Shown here: one piece after another, positions 30,101 through 40,839 of the stretch | How positions within the stretch are numbered: position 1 is the first letter of the stretch | Layout: every line of letters starts with the position of its first letter | DNA from: Closterium sp. NIES-65 | Lineage: Eukaryota > Streptophyta > Zygnematophyceae > Desmidiales > Closteriaceae | Direction of reading: 5' to 3' | Assembly (NCBI GenBank): GCA_948144175.1 | Contig: CANXME010000808.1 | Span: 1 to 64,000 of the forward strand | DNA length: 64,000 nucleotides | Made by a program: the position numbers and the translations under genes | The notes under the pieces: model-generated | What the model saw: the letters and a program-made list of their open reading frames with translations, nothing else | The model's database searches: none | Told to the model about the DNA's origin: nothing

Positions 30101-33013
30101 GACCCCCTCCCCCCTCAGGTTCCTGCCCCCTCAGGTGTGTCCCAGGTAGACGCCGTTGACCCGGTCGAGGTTACTGGTGACTCTGGTGCTGCTGCGGGTG
30201 CTGAGCCTGGGGGTGCTGACTCTGGGGGTGCTGTGCGCGGGGGTGCTGAGCCTGGGGGTGCTACTGCTGGGGGTGCTGGGCCTGAGGGTGCTACTGCGGA
30301 GGGTGCGGAGCCTGGGGGTGCTGAGCCGGGGGGTGCTGTGCCTGGAGGTGCTGGGTCTGGGGGTGCTGGGTCGGGAGCTGCTGAGCCTGGGGGTGCTGAG
30401 CTGGGAGCTGCTGAGCCTGGGGGTGCTGCGTCTGGAGCTGCTGAGCCTGGGGTTTCTCCTACTGCTGCGTCTCGCCGGGAGCCCCTCTCTCCACAGGAGC
30501 TGCGCGAGTGGTTCGCTCGCCGCTGGAGGCGTGCTGCTGAGTCTGGAGGTGCTGCTGGAGCTGGAGCTGGAGCTTCTTCGACCGTCGAGGGTGCGGGTGC
30601 TGCCGGTCCCGGAGCTGCTGGACCTGCGGGTCCTCCTGGAGCTGGAGCTGCTGTGGGCGTTGGTGCTGAGCCTACTGCTGTTGGTCCTACCGCTGGAGGT
30701 GTGGGTGGCGCTGGTGCTGTCGCTGAGGGTGCTGGTGCTGTCCCTGCTGAGTCTGGAGCTGCCGCGCGGCCTCGGCCGTACTTCATTCCGCTCCTGCAGC
30801 AGGTTCTTGGTCTTTCTCCTCTAGTAGAGGGTTCACCGCCTGTCCAGTCGCAGTCCCTGCTGGAGCCTTCCTCTCCACTGCCTGCTCCCTCTCCTTACAC
30901 TAGTCCTACTGGAGGTCTTGCTGAGCGTCGTGAGCCTGCGTCTCGTCCCGCGTCGCCTGTTCGTGCTGCTCGCGCTAGTGGTCGCAGTTCGCGTCAGCGT
31001 CCTCCTCCTGTCCCTGGCACGCACCGGATGTCTTTGCGTCCGTCCACTGCTCCTCTGCGTGCCCCTTTGCCTTCTCCTCCTGAGTCCTCTCTTCCTGCGC
31101 TTGCCGACCCTGAGTCGGACTCTCTTCGTGCTGCCAGTCCTACTGTCACGCGTCTGCTTGCTACTGTCGTCACTGACCCCTCTTTTGAGTCCACTGCTGC
31201 GTCTGCTCTAGTCGCTGAGCTCGTCGACTTTGCTGCTCGCTGTCGTCTCGACTACGCTGCTAGTCTTGTTGCTGAGTCTGCGTCTGTCTGTCCTCCGTCC
31301 GTCGGGGGTGAGTGTGCTCTTGGCACGGACGTCCTAGAGGACATGCAGGAGGAGTTACAGTGTCTAGCGGATGCTTCACCTCATCTCGTGTCTGTACTGC
31401 TTGCCCCTGAGGGAGACCCGGATGCACTAGACATCCCGACTCCGTGTTCTTACGCGGAGGCCGTAGAGGGTCCCTACTCCTCTCAGTGGCAGGCAGCTAT
31501 GGATGCAGAGATGGCTTCCTGGAAGTCCACATGCACCTACGTTGACGCGGTTCCCCCTCCTGGGGCGAACATCGTCAGTGGCATGTGGATCTTCAGGGTG
31601 AGGCGGCCGCCGGGCTCTCCACCTGTCTTCAAGGCACGGTACGTTGCTCGTGGCTTCAGTCAGCGGCAGGGAGTTGACTACTTTCAGACCTTCTCTCCCA
31701 CCCCGAAGATGACTACTCTTCGGGTGCTGCTGCACATAGCCGCTCAGCGCGACTACGAGCTTCACTCTCTCGACTTCAGCACTGCGTTCTTGCAGGGTAG
31801 CCTGCACGAGGAGATCTGGCTTCGCCGTCCACCTGGCTTCACTGGGACTTTCCCTCCTGGCACCCAGTGGAGCCTCCGACGGCCAGTCTACGGTCTCCGC
31901 CAGGCACCGCGTGAGTGGCACGACACACTGAGGACTACGCTTGCGGCTCTTGGGTTTGCTCCCTCTACTGCTGACCCGTCGCTGTTTCTTCGCACCGACA
32001 CTTCCCTGCCGCCGTTCTACATCCTCGTGTACGTCGACGACTTGGTCTTTGCCACAGCGGACACTACTGGACTCGCCTACGTGAAGTCCGAGCTGCTGAA
32101 GAGACACACGTGCACAGACCTGGGTGAACTGCGCAGCTACCTTGGCTTGCAGATCACTCGGGACAGAGCACGCCGCACCATTACCTTGACTCAGTCACAC
32201 ATGGTGCAGCAGGTCCTTCAGTGCTTCGGCTTCACGTACTCCTCGCCTCAGGCCACTCCTCTGCCTACTCGCCACTCACTCTCAGCTCTGCCTTCGGATG
32301 AGTCCGTAGATTCGAGTGGTCCGTATGCAGAGCTTGTTGGCTGCCTCATGTACCTGATGACCTGCACACGACCTGACCTTGCATACCCTCTGAGCATTCT
32401 TGCACGCTATGTTGCTCCTGGGAGACACAGACCGGAGCACATGGCTGCAGCGAAGAGGGTATTGCGCTACCTGTGCAGTACGTCGGGCATGGGGCTAGTG
32501 CTTGGAGGGCGGAGTCCAGTGGTCCTTACCGGCCACGCGGACGCTTCTTGGGCTGACGACCAGGCTACGCAGCGGTCGTCACAGGGTTACACCTTCAGCC
32601 TTGGTTCCGGCTCTGTCTCGTGGCGGTCTACCCGCTCGTCTTCGGTTCTCGGCTCCAGTTGTGAGGCTGAGATCTACGCCGGGGCCATGGCTGCACAGGA
32701 GCTTCGCTGGCTCACCTACCTGTTGACTGACCTTGGAGAGCCGCCTCGTTCTCCTCCAGTGCTGTACGTAGACAACAAGGCCATGCTGGCCTTGTGTCGA
32801 GAGCAGCGCTTGGAGCACAGAACGAAGCACATTGCTCTCCGCTACTTCCTTGCTCGTGAGCTGCAGCAGCGTGGTCAGTTGCGACTTGCGTACGTGGCCT
32901 CTGAGGCCAACACTGCTGATGTGTTCACCAAGGCACTCGCGCCTTGTGACCATCAGCGCTTTTGCACCCAGCTGGGTCTTGTACCTGTCTTGCCTCACTT
33001 GCTCTCCTCTTGA
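27110..33013 (+). CDS. E4 copia Gag-Pol polyprotein, 1,967 residues
   Basis: The ATG at 27,110 was chosen because MATPSVLAFDAEGRAIDFEV matches the Gag start of E3, E5 and E6. Parts by approximate residue: Gag N-terminal domain 1-260; poly-glycine 265-345; LREWYAGRQ and a Cys/His knuckle (C-X13-C-X3-H-X4-C) 375-420; protease 510-600; GAG-pre-integrase with HHRLGHPS 670-710; integrase core 735-960; proline-rich then AEPGG-repeat linker 980-1,230 with one LREWFARRW module; RT 1,455-1,700 with YVDDLVF; RNase H 1,795-1,950. In this family a single polyprotein is cut by its own protease, builds cytoplasmic particles, copies RNA to DNA and integrates it. The frame is uninterrupted; activity was not assessed. 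Confidence 0.92.
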   Translation: MATPSVLAFDAEGRAIDFEVWLDDLQLFLQCDRADDLSLFDLTSGASPTPAADADPTVRSQWATRDAAARLALRRHLPTSARAHFSQYKSAQTLYDAVVARYSSPATAALSRLMLPYLFPDLSAFPTVADLITHLRTSDTCYRAALPAEFCAKNPPPMYIALYYVVACLPDSLRVVRDHFLAVCPTTLTVDLLEKALLAAEKSIVAVGASRGDPRTPIFEGCSPSPLLPSVASAAAADLLGLESVGAASTPSGRRRSSKGKGGKGAGGAGGGGGGGGGGGGGSGGGGGTSGGGGGGGGSSGGDGGGGASGGGGGSGGGGGGGGGGGGGGSGGGGGGGGGGAGRGGPQQRSGGGGGQRSQRQQQQRSRDIPPPQQLREWYAGRQRGGGTGPCTYVLRSGDRAGEQCGGAHATQRCFGRLTDAWRQQFPGASEIPRWDELRRAGVAIFDLDFDAILAAMYAVDYSEENEGYRCFQPDPGIGTGALGACEAAALGASASVLSGTGETALSGTASSSSSLTFTLDYGASRSFFRDRTTLTPLGRPVAVSLADPSGGPVLSHFSTVLPCPAAPSGTLSGLYLPSFSTNLVSGADLQDVGVHQFTPASQRVTHCTEARTGRHLATFSRRPGSSLYTLTVESPPVPASGQVAASGQVLAAASRSGPESAPCSCRLLSHETLLWHHRLGHPSLPRLRSMASRVLVSGLPQSLPPLPSGPGPSCVPCVEGRLRATPHSSHFPPTEAPLQTLHMDVWGPAPVRGQGHERYFLLVVDDYSRYTTVLPLRSKGAVTEVLIDWIREARLQLRKSFGSDFPVLRLHSDRCGEFSSRLLRDYCRARGIRQTFTLPDSPQQNGIAERRIGMVMDVARTSMMHAAAPHFLWPFAVRYAAHQLNLHPRVSRPAMSPALLWTGKVGDASVFRVWGSRAFVRDLTADKLSPRAAPCVFLGFPSDAPGWQFYHPSSRRVLSSQDVTFDESVPFYRLFPYRTPSLPPPPDFLVPVPPPVDPLPPQVPAPSGVSQVDAVDPVEVTGDSGAAAGAEPGGADSGGAVRGGAEPGGATAGGAGPEGATAEGAEPGGAEPGGAVPGGAGSGGAGSGAAEPGGAELGAAEPGGAASGAAEPGVSPTAASRREPLSPQELREWFARRWRRAAESGGAAGAGAGASSTVEGAGAAGPGAAGPAGPPGAGAAVGVGAEPTAVGPTAGGVGGAGAVAEGAGAVPAESGAAARPRPYFIPLLQQVLGLSPLVEGSPPVQSQSLLEPSSPLPAPSPYTSPTGGLAERREPASRPASPVRAARASGRSSRQRPPPVPGTHRMSLRPSTAPLRAPLPSPPESSLPALADPESDSLRAASPTVTRLLATVVTDPSFESTAASALVAELVDFAARCRLDYAASLVAESASVCPPSVGGECALGTDVLEDMQEELQCLADASPHLVSVLLAPEGDPDALDIPTPCSYAEAVEGPYSSQWQAAMDAEMASWKSTCTYVDAVPPPGANIVSGMWIFRVRRPPGSPPVFKARYVARGFSQRQGVDYFQTFSPTPKMTTLRVLLHIAAQRDYELHSLDFSTAFLQGSLHEEIWLRRPPGFTGTFPPGTQWSLRRPVYGLRQAPREWHDTLRTTLAALGFAPSTADPSLFLRTDTSLPPFYILVYVDDLVFATADTTGLAYVKSELLKRHTCTDLGELRSYLGLQITRDRARRTITLTQSHMVQQVLQCFGFTYSSPQATPLPTRHSLSALPSDESVDSSGPYAELVGCLMYLMTCTRPDLAYPLSILARYVAPGRHRPEHMAAAKRVLRYLCSTSGMGLVLGGRSPVVLTGHADASWADDQATQRSSQGYTFSLGSGSVSWRSTRSSSVLGSSCEAEIYAGAMAAQELRWLTYLLTDLGEPPRSPPVLYVDNKAMLALCREQRLEHRTKHIALRYFLARELQQRGQLRLAYVASEANTADVFTKALAPCDHQRFCTQLGLVPVLPHLLSS

Positions 33014-33224
33014 CTTCACTTGTACTGTGACATATATATATACCTGCTCTTGCTTGTCTAGTTTTATATATATGTCTGTACTCCTGCATGTGAACTGGCC
33101 TCTGGCCCTGCTCTTGTGCTCGGACTGTGTGGTGACTTTGTGATCCACCCTGAGCTTGCTTTGCTTTGCTTTGCTTGACTGGTCTTGTGACCCCTTGTTC
33201 TCCCCCACTTAGCCTATGGGGGTG
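33014..33224 (+). other. E4 3' untranslated tail and polypurine tract
   Basis: About 210 bases between the stop and the 3' LTR, with a TATATATATA segment, CCTGCATGTGAACTGGCC, GTGATCCACCCTGAGC and a final CCTATGGGGGTG purine tract used for plus-strand priming in LTR elements. The same tail occurs in all seven copia copies, so it is a family feature. Confidence 0.85.
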
Positions 33225-33354
33225 TGTCAGAGTATTATAGCTGATGCATGTTTGTAGGCTATAGTGGGGTAGCACATATGGGGTACAGCTTTCTAGGGTT
33301 GTATTTGTACCCAACTCTGACTTAGTCATTTCATTCCTGTTCACTTGTTTCACA
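33225..33354 (+). repeat. E4 3' LTR (130 bp)
   Basis: Appears identical to 25,999-26,128 and is followed by the duplicated target TACTG. Confidence 0.95.
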
Positions 33355-33809
33355 TACTGCAGGTACCATGTACGATTGGAATGCCTATATCTACCAAATC
33401 ATGTAGTTCCAAAAGGTTAGAACCTTGTCGGGCGGTAGGGAAATATGTAATTTAGAAGAAAAGGGAAAAATAAATGCTACTTTTTGTATTTCTACGGAGA
33501 AAGTAATGCGTTGTTCAGTTCGGTCAGTATGCATGCTTGTGTGCAGGTAGAAAGCGGAACCAGAACTCTAAAATCCCCCAAATCATGTGGATCAAAAAGG
33601 TTAGAACCTAGTTTTGTTGAAGTAGAAGGCCTAATCTACTGGACTAGCAAGAATATGGTACTAACTGCATCTCTACAAACATATGTAATGCGCGGGTCAG
33701 TTTGGTAGGTATGCGCGGCTGTACTGCATGTACCATGTACAATTGGAATGCATATATCTGCCAAATTACATAGATTCAAAAAGTTAAAACCTAGTTGGGG
33801 GGTGGGGAA
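33355..33809. repeat. Sat366 satellite, segment 5a
   Basis: It resumes at TACTGCAGGTACCATGTACG, exactly where the unit was cut by E4. About one and a quarter dimeric units. No gene is seen. Confidence 0.9.
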
Positions 33810-33985
33810 TGTTACGAGAGTAAGCAGAGTGAGGAGCCATAGCTAGGGTTTAGCTAGCTAGGCAAGAGAGAAATGAAGAAAGGAGGAGTTTCACTAGTAG
33901 TAGTTGGGATACATATAGCAAACCCTAACTGGGTTGTACCCGCTATAGAGCACCCCACTACATGCTAGATAATAACATTCTAATA
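33810..33985 (-). repeat. Probable old solo LTR (176 bp)
   Basis: It interrupts the satellite at GGTGGGGAA. It begins TGTTACGAGAGTAAGC and contains TACATATAGCAAACCCTAAC and GGGTTGTACCCGCTATAG, which resemble the copia LTRs in minus orientation (CATATAGGAAACCCT, GGTTGTACCCCCTATGG). Flanks share only GGAA. The right end (TAATA) no longer has a clean CA, so it is an older or divergent family. Element boundaries are approximate. Confidence 0.6.
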
Positions 33986-34467
33986 GGAAAATGTGTAATC
34001 TAGAGGGAAACAAAAAAAAATGGTAACTCTTTATATTTCTACAGAAAATGTAATGCGTTGTTCGGTTCGGTCAGTATGCATGCTTGTGTGCAGGTACAAG
34101 GCGGAGTTAGAACTCCGAAATCTCTTAAATTATGTGGATTGAAAAGGTTAATACCTGGTTTTGTTGAAGTAGAAGGCCTAGTCTAGTGGACTGGCAAGAA
34201 TATGGTACTAACTGCATCTCTACAAACATATGTAATACGATGGTAAGTTTGGTAAGTATCCATGCTTGTACTGCAGGTACCTTGTATGATTAGAATGCCT
34301 ATATCTACCAAATTCTATAGATCCAAAAGGTTAGAACCTGGTTAGGCGGTGGGGAAATGTGTAATCTAGAGAAAAGGGGGAAAATATATCGTACTCTTTG
34401 TATTTCTACAGAGAAAGTAATGCGTTGTTCGGTACGGTCATTATGCACGCTTATGTGCAGATACAAG
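33986..34467. repeat. Sat366 satellite, segment 5b
   Basis: About one and a third dimeric units, ending at ACAAG, the target of E5. No gene is seen. Confidence 0.9.
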
Positions 34468-34598
34468 TGAGAGAAGTTGAACGAGAATGAATGCACTATG
34501 GAAGAGTTGGGTACAAGTACTAACCCTAATTGGGTTGTACCCCATATAGGCTACCCCACTACAGCCTACACAAAAGCATAAGCTATAATGTTCTGACA
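34468..34598 (-). repeat. E5 3' LTR (131 bp)
   Basis: It begins TGAGAGAAGTTGAACG on the plus strand and ends GTTCTGACA. Preceded by the target copy ACAAG. Confidence 0.93.
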
Positions 34599-34809
34599 CA
34601 CCCCCATAGGCAAAGTGGGGGAGAACAAGGGGTCACAAGACCAGTCAAGCAAAGCAAAGCAAAGCAAGCTCAGGGTGGATCACAAAGTCACCACACAGTC
34701 CGAGCACAAGAGCAGGGCCAGAGGCCAGTTCACATGCAGGAGTACAGACATATATATAAAACTAGACAAGCAAGAGCAGGTATATATATATGTCACAGTA
34801 CAAGTGAAG

Positions 34810-37800
34810 TCAAGAGGAGAGCAAGTGAGGCAAGACAGGTACAAGACCCAGCTGGGTGCAAAAGCGCTGATGGTCACAAGGCGCGAGTGCCTTGGTGAAC
34901 ACATCAGCAGTGTTGGCCTCAGAGGCCACGTACGCAAGTCGCAACTGACCACGCTGCTGCAGCTCACGAGCAAGGAAGTAGCGGAGAGCAATGTGCTTCG
35001 TTCTGTGCTCCAAGCGCTGCTCTCGACACAAGGCCAGCATGGCCTTGTTGTCTACGTACAGCACTGGAGGAGAACGAGGCGGCTCTCCAAGGTCAGTCAA
35101 CAGGTAGGTGAGCCAGCGAAGCTCCTGAGCAGCCATGGCCCCGGCGTAGATCTCAGCCTCACAACTGGAGCCGAGAACAGAAGACGAGCGAGTAGCCCGC
35201 CACGAAACAGAGTCGGAACCAAGACTGAAGGTGTAACCCTGTGACGACCGCTGAGTAGCCTGGTCGTCAGCCCAGTGAGGACCACTGGACTCCGCCCTCC
35301 AAGCACTAGCCCCATGCCCGACGTACTGAACAAGTAGCGCAACACCCTCTTTGCTGCAGCCATGTGCTCTGGTTGGTGTCTCCCAGGAGCAACATAGCGT
35401 GCAAGAATGCTCAGAGGGTATGCAAGGTCAGGTCGTGTGCAGGTCATCAGGTACATGAGGCAGCCAACAAGCTCTGGGTACGGGCCACTCGACTCTACGG
35501 ACTCATCCGAAGGCAGAGCTGAGAGCGAGTGGCGAGTAGACAGAGGAGTGGCCTGAGGCAAGGAGTACGTGAAGCCGAAGCGCTGAAGGACCTGCTGCAC
35601 CATGTGTGACTGAGTCAAGGTAATGGTGCGTCGTGCTCTGTCCCGAGTGATCTGCAAGCCAAGGTAGCTGCGCAGTTCACCCAGGTCTGTGCACGTGTGT
35701 CTCTTCTGCAGCTCAGACTTCACGTAGACGAGTCCAGCAGTGTCCGCTGTGGCAAAGACCAAGTCGTCAACGTACACGAGGATGTAGAACGGCGGCAGAG
35801 AAGTGTCGGTGCGCAGAAACAACGACGGGTCAGCAGTAGAGGGAGCAAACCCAAGAGCCGCAAGCGTAGTCCTCAGTGTGTCGTGCCACTCACGCGGTGC
35901 CTGGCGGAGACCGTAGACTGGCTGCCGGAGGCTCCACAGGGTGCCAGGAGGAAAATTCCCAGTGAAGCCAGGTGGGCGGCGCAGCCATATTTCCTCGTGC
36001 AAGCTACCCTGCAAGAAAGCAGTGCTGAAGTCAAGAGAGTGAAGCTCATCGTCGCGCTGAGCGGCTATGTGCAGCAGCACCCGAAGAGTGGTCATCTTCG
36101 GGGTGGGAGAGAAGGTCTGAAAGTAGTCAACTTCCTGTCGCTGACTGAAGCCACGAGCCACGTACTGCGCCTTGAAGACAGGTGGAGAGCCCGGCGGCCG
36201 CTTCACCCTGAAGATCCACATGCCACTGACGATGTTCGCCTCCAGGAGGGGGAACCGCGTGAACGTAGGTGCCTGTGGACTTCCAGGAAGCCATCTCTGC
36301 ATCCATAGCTGCCTGCCACTGAGAGGAGTAGGGACCCTCTACGGCCTCCGCGTAAGAGCGCGGAGTCGGGATGTCCAGTGCATCCGGGTCTCCCTCAGGG
36401 GCAAGTAGTACGGTCGCGAGTTGAGGTGAAGCAGCAGCCAGACACTGGAACTCCTCCTGCCTGTCCTCAAGGACGTCCGTGCCAAGAGCACACTCACCCC
36501 CGACGGACACAGACTCAGCAACAAGACTGGCAGCGTAGTCTAGACGACAGCGAGCAGCAAAGTCGACGAGCTCAGCAACAAGCGCAGACGCAGCAGTGGA
36601 CTCAAAAGAGGGGTCAGTGACGACAGTAGCAAGGAGACGCATGACAGTAGGACTGGCAGCACGAAGAGAGTCCGACTCAGGGTCGGCAAGCGCAGGAAGA
36701 GAGGACTCAGGAGGAGAGGGCAAAGGGGCACGCAGAGGAGCAGTGGACGGACGCAGAGACATCCGGTGCGTGCCAGGGACAGGAGGAGGACGCTGACGCG
36801 AACTGCGACCACTAGTGCGAGCAGCACGAACAGGCGACGCAGGACGGGACGCAGGCTCACGACGCTCAGCAAGACCTCCAGTAGGACCAGTGTACGGAGA
36901 AGGAGAAGGCAGTGGGGAGGCCGGCGGTAACTGTGACTGTGACTGGACAGGCGGTGGACACTCTACAGGAGGAGAAAGACCAAGAACCTGCTGCAGGAGC
37001 GGAACGAAGTACGGCCGAGGCCGCGCGGCAACTTCAGACACAGCAGGGACAGCACCAGCACCCTCAGCGGCAGCACCAGCGCCAACAGCACCTCCAGCGG
37101 CAGAACCTCCAGCAGCACCAGCAGCACCCGCAGTAGGACCACCGCCAGGAAGGACAGCAGCAGTCTCAGCACCAACACCCTCAGTAGCTCCAGCGCCAGG
37201 CGGACCCGAAGGCCCAGGAGCCCCGGGACCGGCGGCACAAGTACCCTCAGCGACCGAAGAAGCTCCAGCTCCAGCAGTACGCCTCCAGCGGCGAGCAAAC
37301 CACTCGCGCAGCTCCTGTGGAGAGAGTGGCTCCCGCCGAGACGAAGCACCCGGAGAGCCTCCAGGCCCCGCACCGCCAGACGCCAGAAGGGGAGGTCCAG
37401 TGGCCGCAGGCTCCGCAACTACAGGCTCAGCAGCACCCCCTGGCTCAGCAGCTCCTGACCAAGCACCCCCAGGCTCAGCACCCCCAGTCGCAGCACCCCC
37501 AGGCTCAGCACCCCCAGAATCAGCACTCCCAGGCTCAGCACCCCCAGGCTCAGCACCCCCAGTCGCAGCATCCCAGGCTCAGCACCCCCAGGCTCAGCAC
37601 CCCCAGTCGCAGTACCCCCAGTCTTAGCACCCCCAGGCTCAGCGCCTACGCGCGCAGCACCCCCAGAGTCAGCACCCTCAGGCTCAGCACCTGCAGCAGT
37701 ACCAGAGTCACCAGCAACCTCGACCGGCTCTACTGCGTCTACCTGGGACACACCTGAAGGGGCAGGACCCTGAGGGGGAAGGGGGTCTACCTGGGGGGGA

Positions 37801-40751
37801 CCTGGCACAAGGAAGTGCGGTGGCGGGGGGAGGGAAGGAGTGCGGTAGGGGAAGAGGCGGTAGAAGGGGACTGACTCGTCGAACGTGACGTCCTGGGAGG
37901 ACAGAACACGACGAGAGGAGAGGTGGTAGAACTGCCACACTGGGGCGTCAGGGGGGAAGCCTAGGAAGACACAGGGAGCAGCACGAGGGGACAGCTTGTC
38001 CGCAGACAAGTCGCGGACAAACGCCCGAGATCCCCAGACACTGAACGGAGACGCATCGCCGACCTTCCCCGTCCACAGCAGAGCTGGGGAGGTCTCCGGC
38101 CGGGAGACCGTGGGGTGAAGGTTGATCTGATGCGCCGCGTACCGAACCGCAAACGGCCACAGAAAATGGGGGGCAGCCGCATGCATCATGGACGTACGAG
38201 CGACGTCCATGACCATGCCAATGCGGCGCTCAGCAATCCCATTTTGCTGTGGAGAGTCTGGAAGCGTAAAGGTCTGGCGGATGCCTCGTGCACGACAGTA
38301 GGCTCGCAGAAGGCCAGAGGAGAACTCTCCACCTCGGTCAGAGTGCAGACGCAGGACAGGAAAGTCCGAGCCGAAGCTCCTCCTGAGCTGGAGACGAGCT
38401 GCGCGGATCCAGTCGGTCAACACCTCAGTGACATCACCCTTGCTGCGCAAGGGGAAGACTGTGGTGTAACGCGAGTAGTCGTCAACCACCAGCAGGAAGT
38501 AGCGCTCGTGACCCTGTCCACGAACATAGGCCGGGCCCCACACGTCCATGTGAAGCGTCTGCAGAGGAGCCTCTGTCGGGGGAAACTGGGAGGAGTGAGG
38601 GGCAGCCCGGAGCCGCCCCTCGACACAGGGGACACAGGAAGGTCCTGGCCCCGAAGGAAGGGGAGGGAGAGACCGGGGGAGACCAGAGACAAGGACACGG
38701 GAAGCAATGCCCCGAAGACGAGGCAAGGAGGGGTGGCCAAGACGGTGGTGCCACAGGAGAGTCTCGTGAGACAGGAGGCGACACGAGCAGGGGGCAGACT
38801 CAGGACCAGACCTGGACGCTGCAGCAAACACCTGACCCGACGCAGCTACCTGACCAGACGCAGTGACTGGAGGAGACGCAGTGGTCAGTGTGTACAGGCT
38901 TGACCCCGGCCGACGTGTAAACGTGGCCAGGTGTCGGCCTGTCCGAGCGTCCGTGCAGTGGGTCACCCGCTGACTCGCAGGAGTGAACTGGTGAACCCCC
39001 GTATCCTGCAGGTCAGCACCACTCACCAAGTTCGTCGAGAACGAGGGGAGGTACAGACCAGACAGGGTGCCCGAGGGGGCAGCCAGACATGGGAGGACAG
39101 TGGAGAAGTGAGAGAGGACAGGGCCCCCAGAGGGGTCAGCCAGGGAGACTGCAACCGGCCGACCAAGCGGCGTGAGTGTGGTGCGGTCTCGAAAGAAGGA
39201 GCGAGAAGCCCCTGAGTCAAGTGTGAAGGTGAGGGAGGCCGAAGCCGACGCAGTACCTGAGAGCGCAACCTCACCAGTACCTGAGAGCGTAGACGCACTG
39301 GCACCTAGAGCAGCAGCCTCACAAGCACCTAGCGCAGCAGTACCAATGCCCGGGTCGGGCAGGAAACACCGGTAATAGTCACCCTCATCACTAATAGTCA
39401 CAGCATACATGGCAGCAAGGATAGCATCAAAGTCAAGATCAAAGATAGCTACGCCTGCCCTAGACAGCTCTCCCCAGCGGGGAATCTCACTAGCCTCGGG
39501 GAACTGCTGACGCCAAGCGTCCGTCAGGCGGCCAAAGCAGCGCTGGGTGGGGTGGGCACCCCCACACTGCTCACCCGCGCGGTCGCCGGAACGAAGGACG
39601 TAGGTGCATGGACCAAAACCCCCACCACGCTGACGCTGCGCGTACCACTCACGGAGCTGCTGAGGCGGGGGGATGTCCCGAGAACGCTGCTGCTGCTGCT
39701 GCTGCTGCTGGCGCTGACCACCACCAGAGCCGCTCCGCTGCGGGGCACCACCCCGACCAGCTCCACCCCCTCCGCCACCGCCGCCTCCACCTCCGCCACC
39801 ACCGCCGCCTCCGCTCCCACCGCTGCCGCCGCCACCGCCTCCGCCTCCGCTGCCGCCACCACCACCACCACCCCCGCCACCACTCCCACCGCCACCCCCA
39901 CTCCCTCCGCCGCCTCCACCGCCACCTCCACCGCCCCCGCCAGCTCCACCCGCGCCCTTGCCCCCCTTGCCCTTGCCAGGTCGGCGTCTCCCGCTAGGGG
40001 CAGACACCGCGCCGACCGACTTAAGACCAAGAAGGTCGGCAGCAGCAGCAGAGGCAACAGAGGGCAGCAGGGGGGAAGGAGAACACCCCTCAAAGATGGG
40101 GGTGCGAGGGTCACCCCGAGAGGCTCCTACAACGACGATGCTCTTCTCCGCCGCCAGGACGGCCTTCTCGAGGAGGTCAACAGTGAGAGTGGTGGGACAG
40201 ACTGAGAGAAAGTGGTCCCTGACTACGCGAAGGGAGTCAGGGAGGCGTGTGACTATGTAATAGAGAGTGATGTACATGGGGGGGGGGGGGTTCTTGGCGC
40301 AGAACTCAGCAGGAAGTGCGGCGCGGTAGCGAGTGTCACTAGTGCGGAGGTGCGTAATGAGGTCGGCGACTGTGGGAAAGGCAGCAAGGTCAGGAAAGAG
40401 GTACGGTAGCATGAGGCGGCTCAGTGCAGCAGTGGCAGGAGAAGAGTAGCGCGCAACTACAGCGTCGTACAAGGTCTGAGCACTCTTGTACTGACTAAAG
40501 TGCGCGCGCTCAGTGGTAGGCAGGTGGCGACGCACAGCAAGACGTGCAGCAGCATCGCGGGTGGCCCACTGAGAGCGAACAGTGGGGTCAGCGTCAGTAG
40601 CAGGGGCAGGAGAGGCGCCAGAGGTGAGGTCAAAGAGAGAAAGACCGTCCGCCCTATCGCACTGTAAAAACAGCTGCGGGTCGTCGACCCATACCTCAAA
40701 GTCAATGGCTCGACCCTCAGCGTCAAAAGTGAGGACACTAGGGGTAGCCAT
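34810..40751 (-). pseudogene. E5 gag-pol coding region (broken)
   Basis: The ATG at 40,751 gives MATPSVLTFDAEGRAIDFEV. Poly-glycine of Gag lies at about 39,720-39,960, the knuckle near 39,540-39,610, protease near 39,200, integrase near 37,850-38,560, the AEPGG-type linker near 37,420-37,700, RT near 35,560-36,320 and RNase H near 34,830-35,300. It carries about five breaks. The last 600 bases or so of E5 match E4 unusually closely. Confidence 0.9.
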
Positions 40752-40839
40752 GACGACGATAGACTAGCAGTGCAAGCAGTAGGGGAAGGGCACGCAGTAA
40801 CAGTGGGGCTGCGCTCACCGGACAGGGCAGGTCGGGCGG

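Larger units (their letters stand above)
25999..33354 (+). mobile_element. E4: Ty1/copia retrotransposon that looks whole (7,356 bp)
   Basis: 130-bp LTRs (25,999-26,128 and 33,225-33,354) appear identical by eye, with exact 5-bp duplications TACTG at 25,994-25,998 and 33,355-33,359. Primer site TGGTATAGAGC follows the 5' LTR. A GC-rich leader of about 980 bp precedes one uninterrupted gag-pol frame (27,110-33,013). A tail of about 210 bp and the purine tract CCTATGGGGGTG come before the 3' LTR. Identical LTRs and an open frame make it the youngest insertion in the window. It was placed in Sat366, which continues on both sides. Confidence 0.96.
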
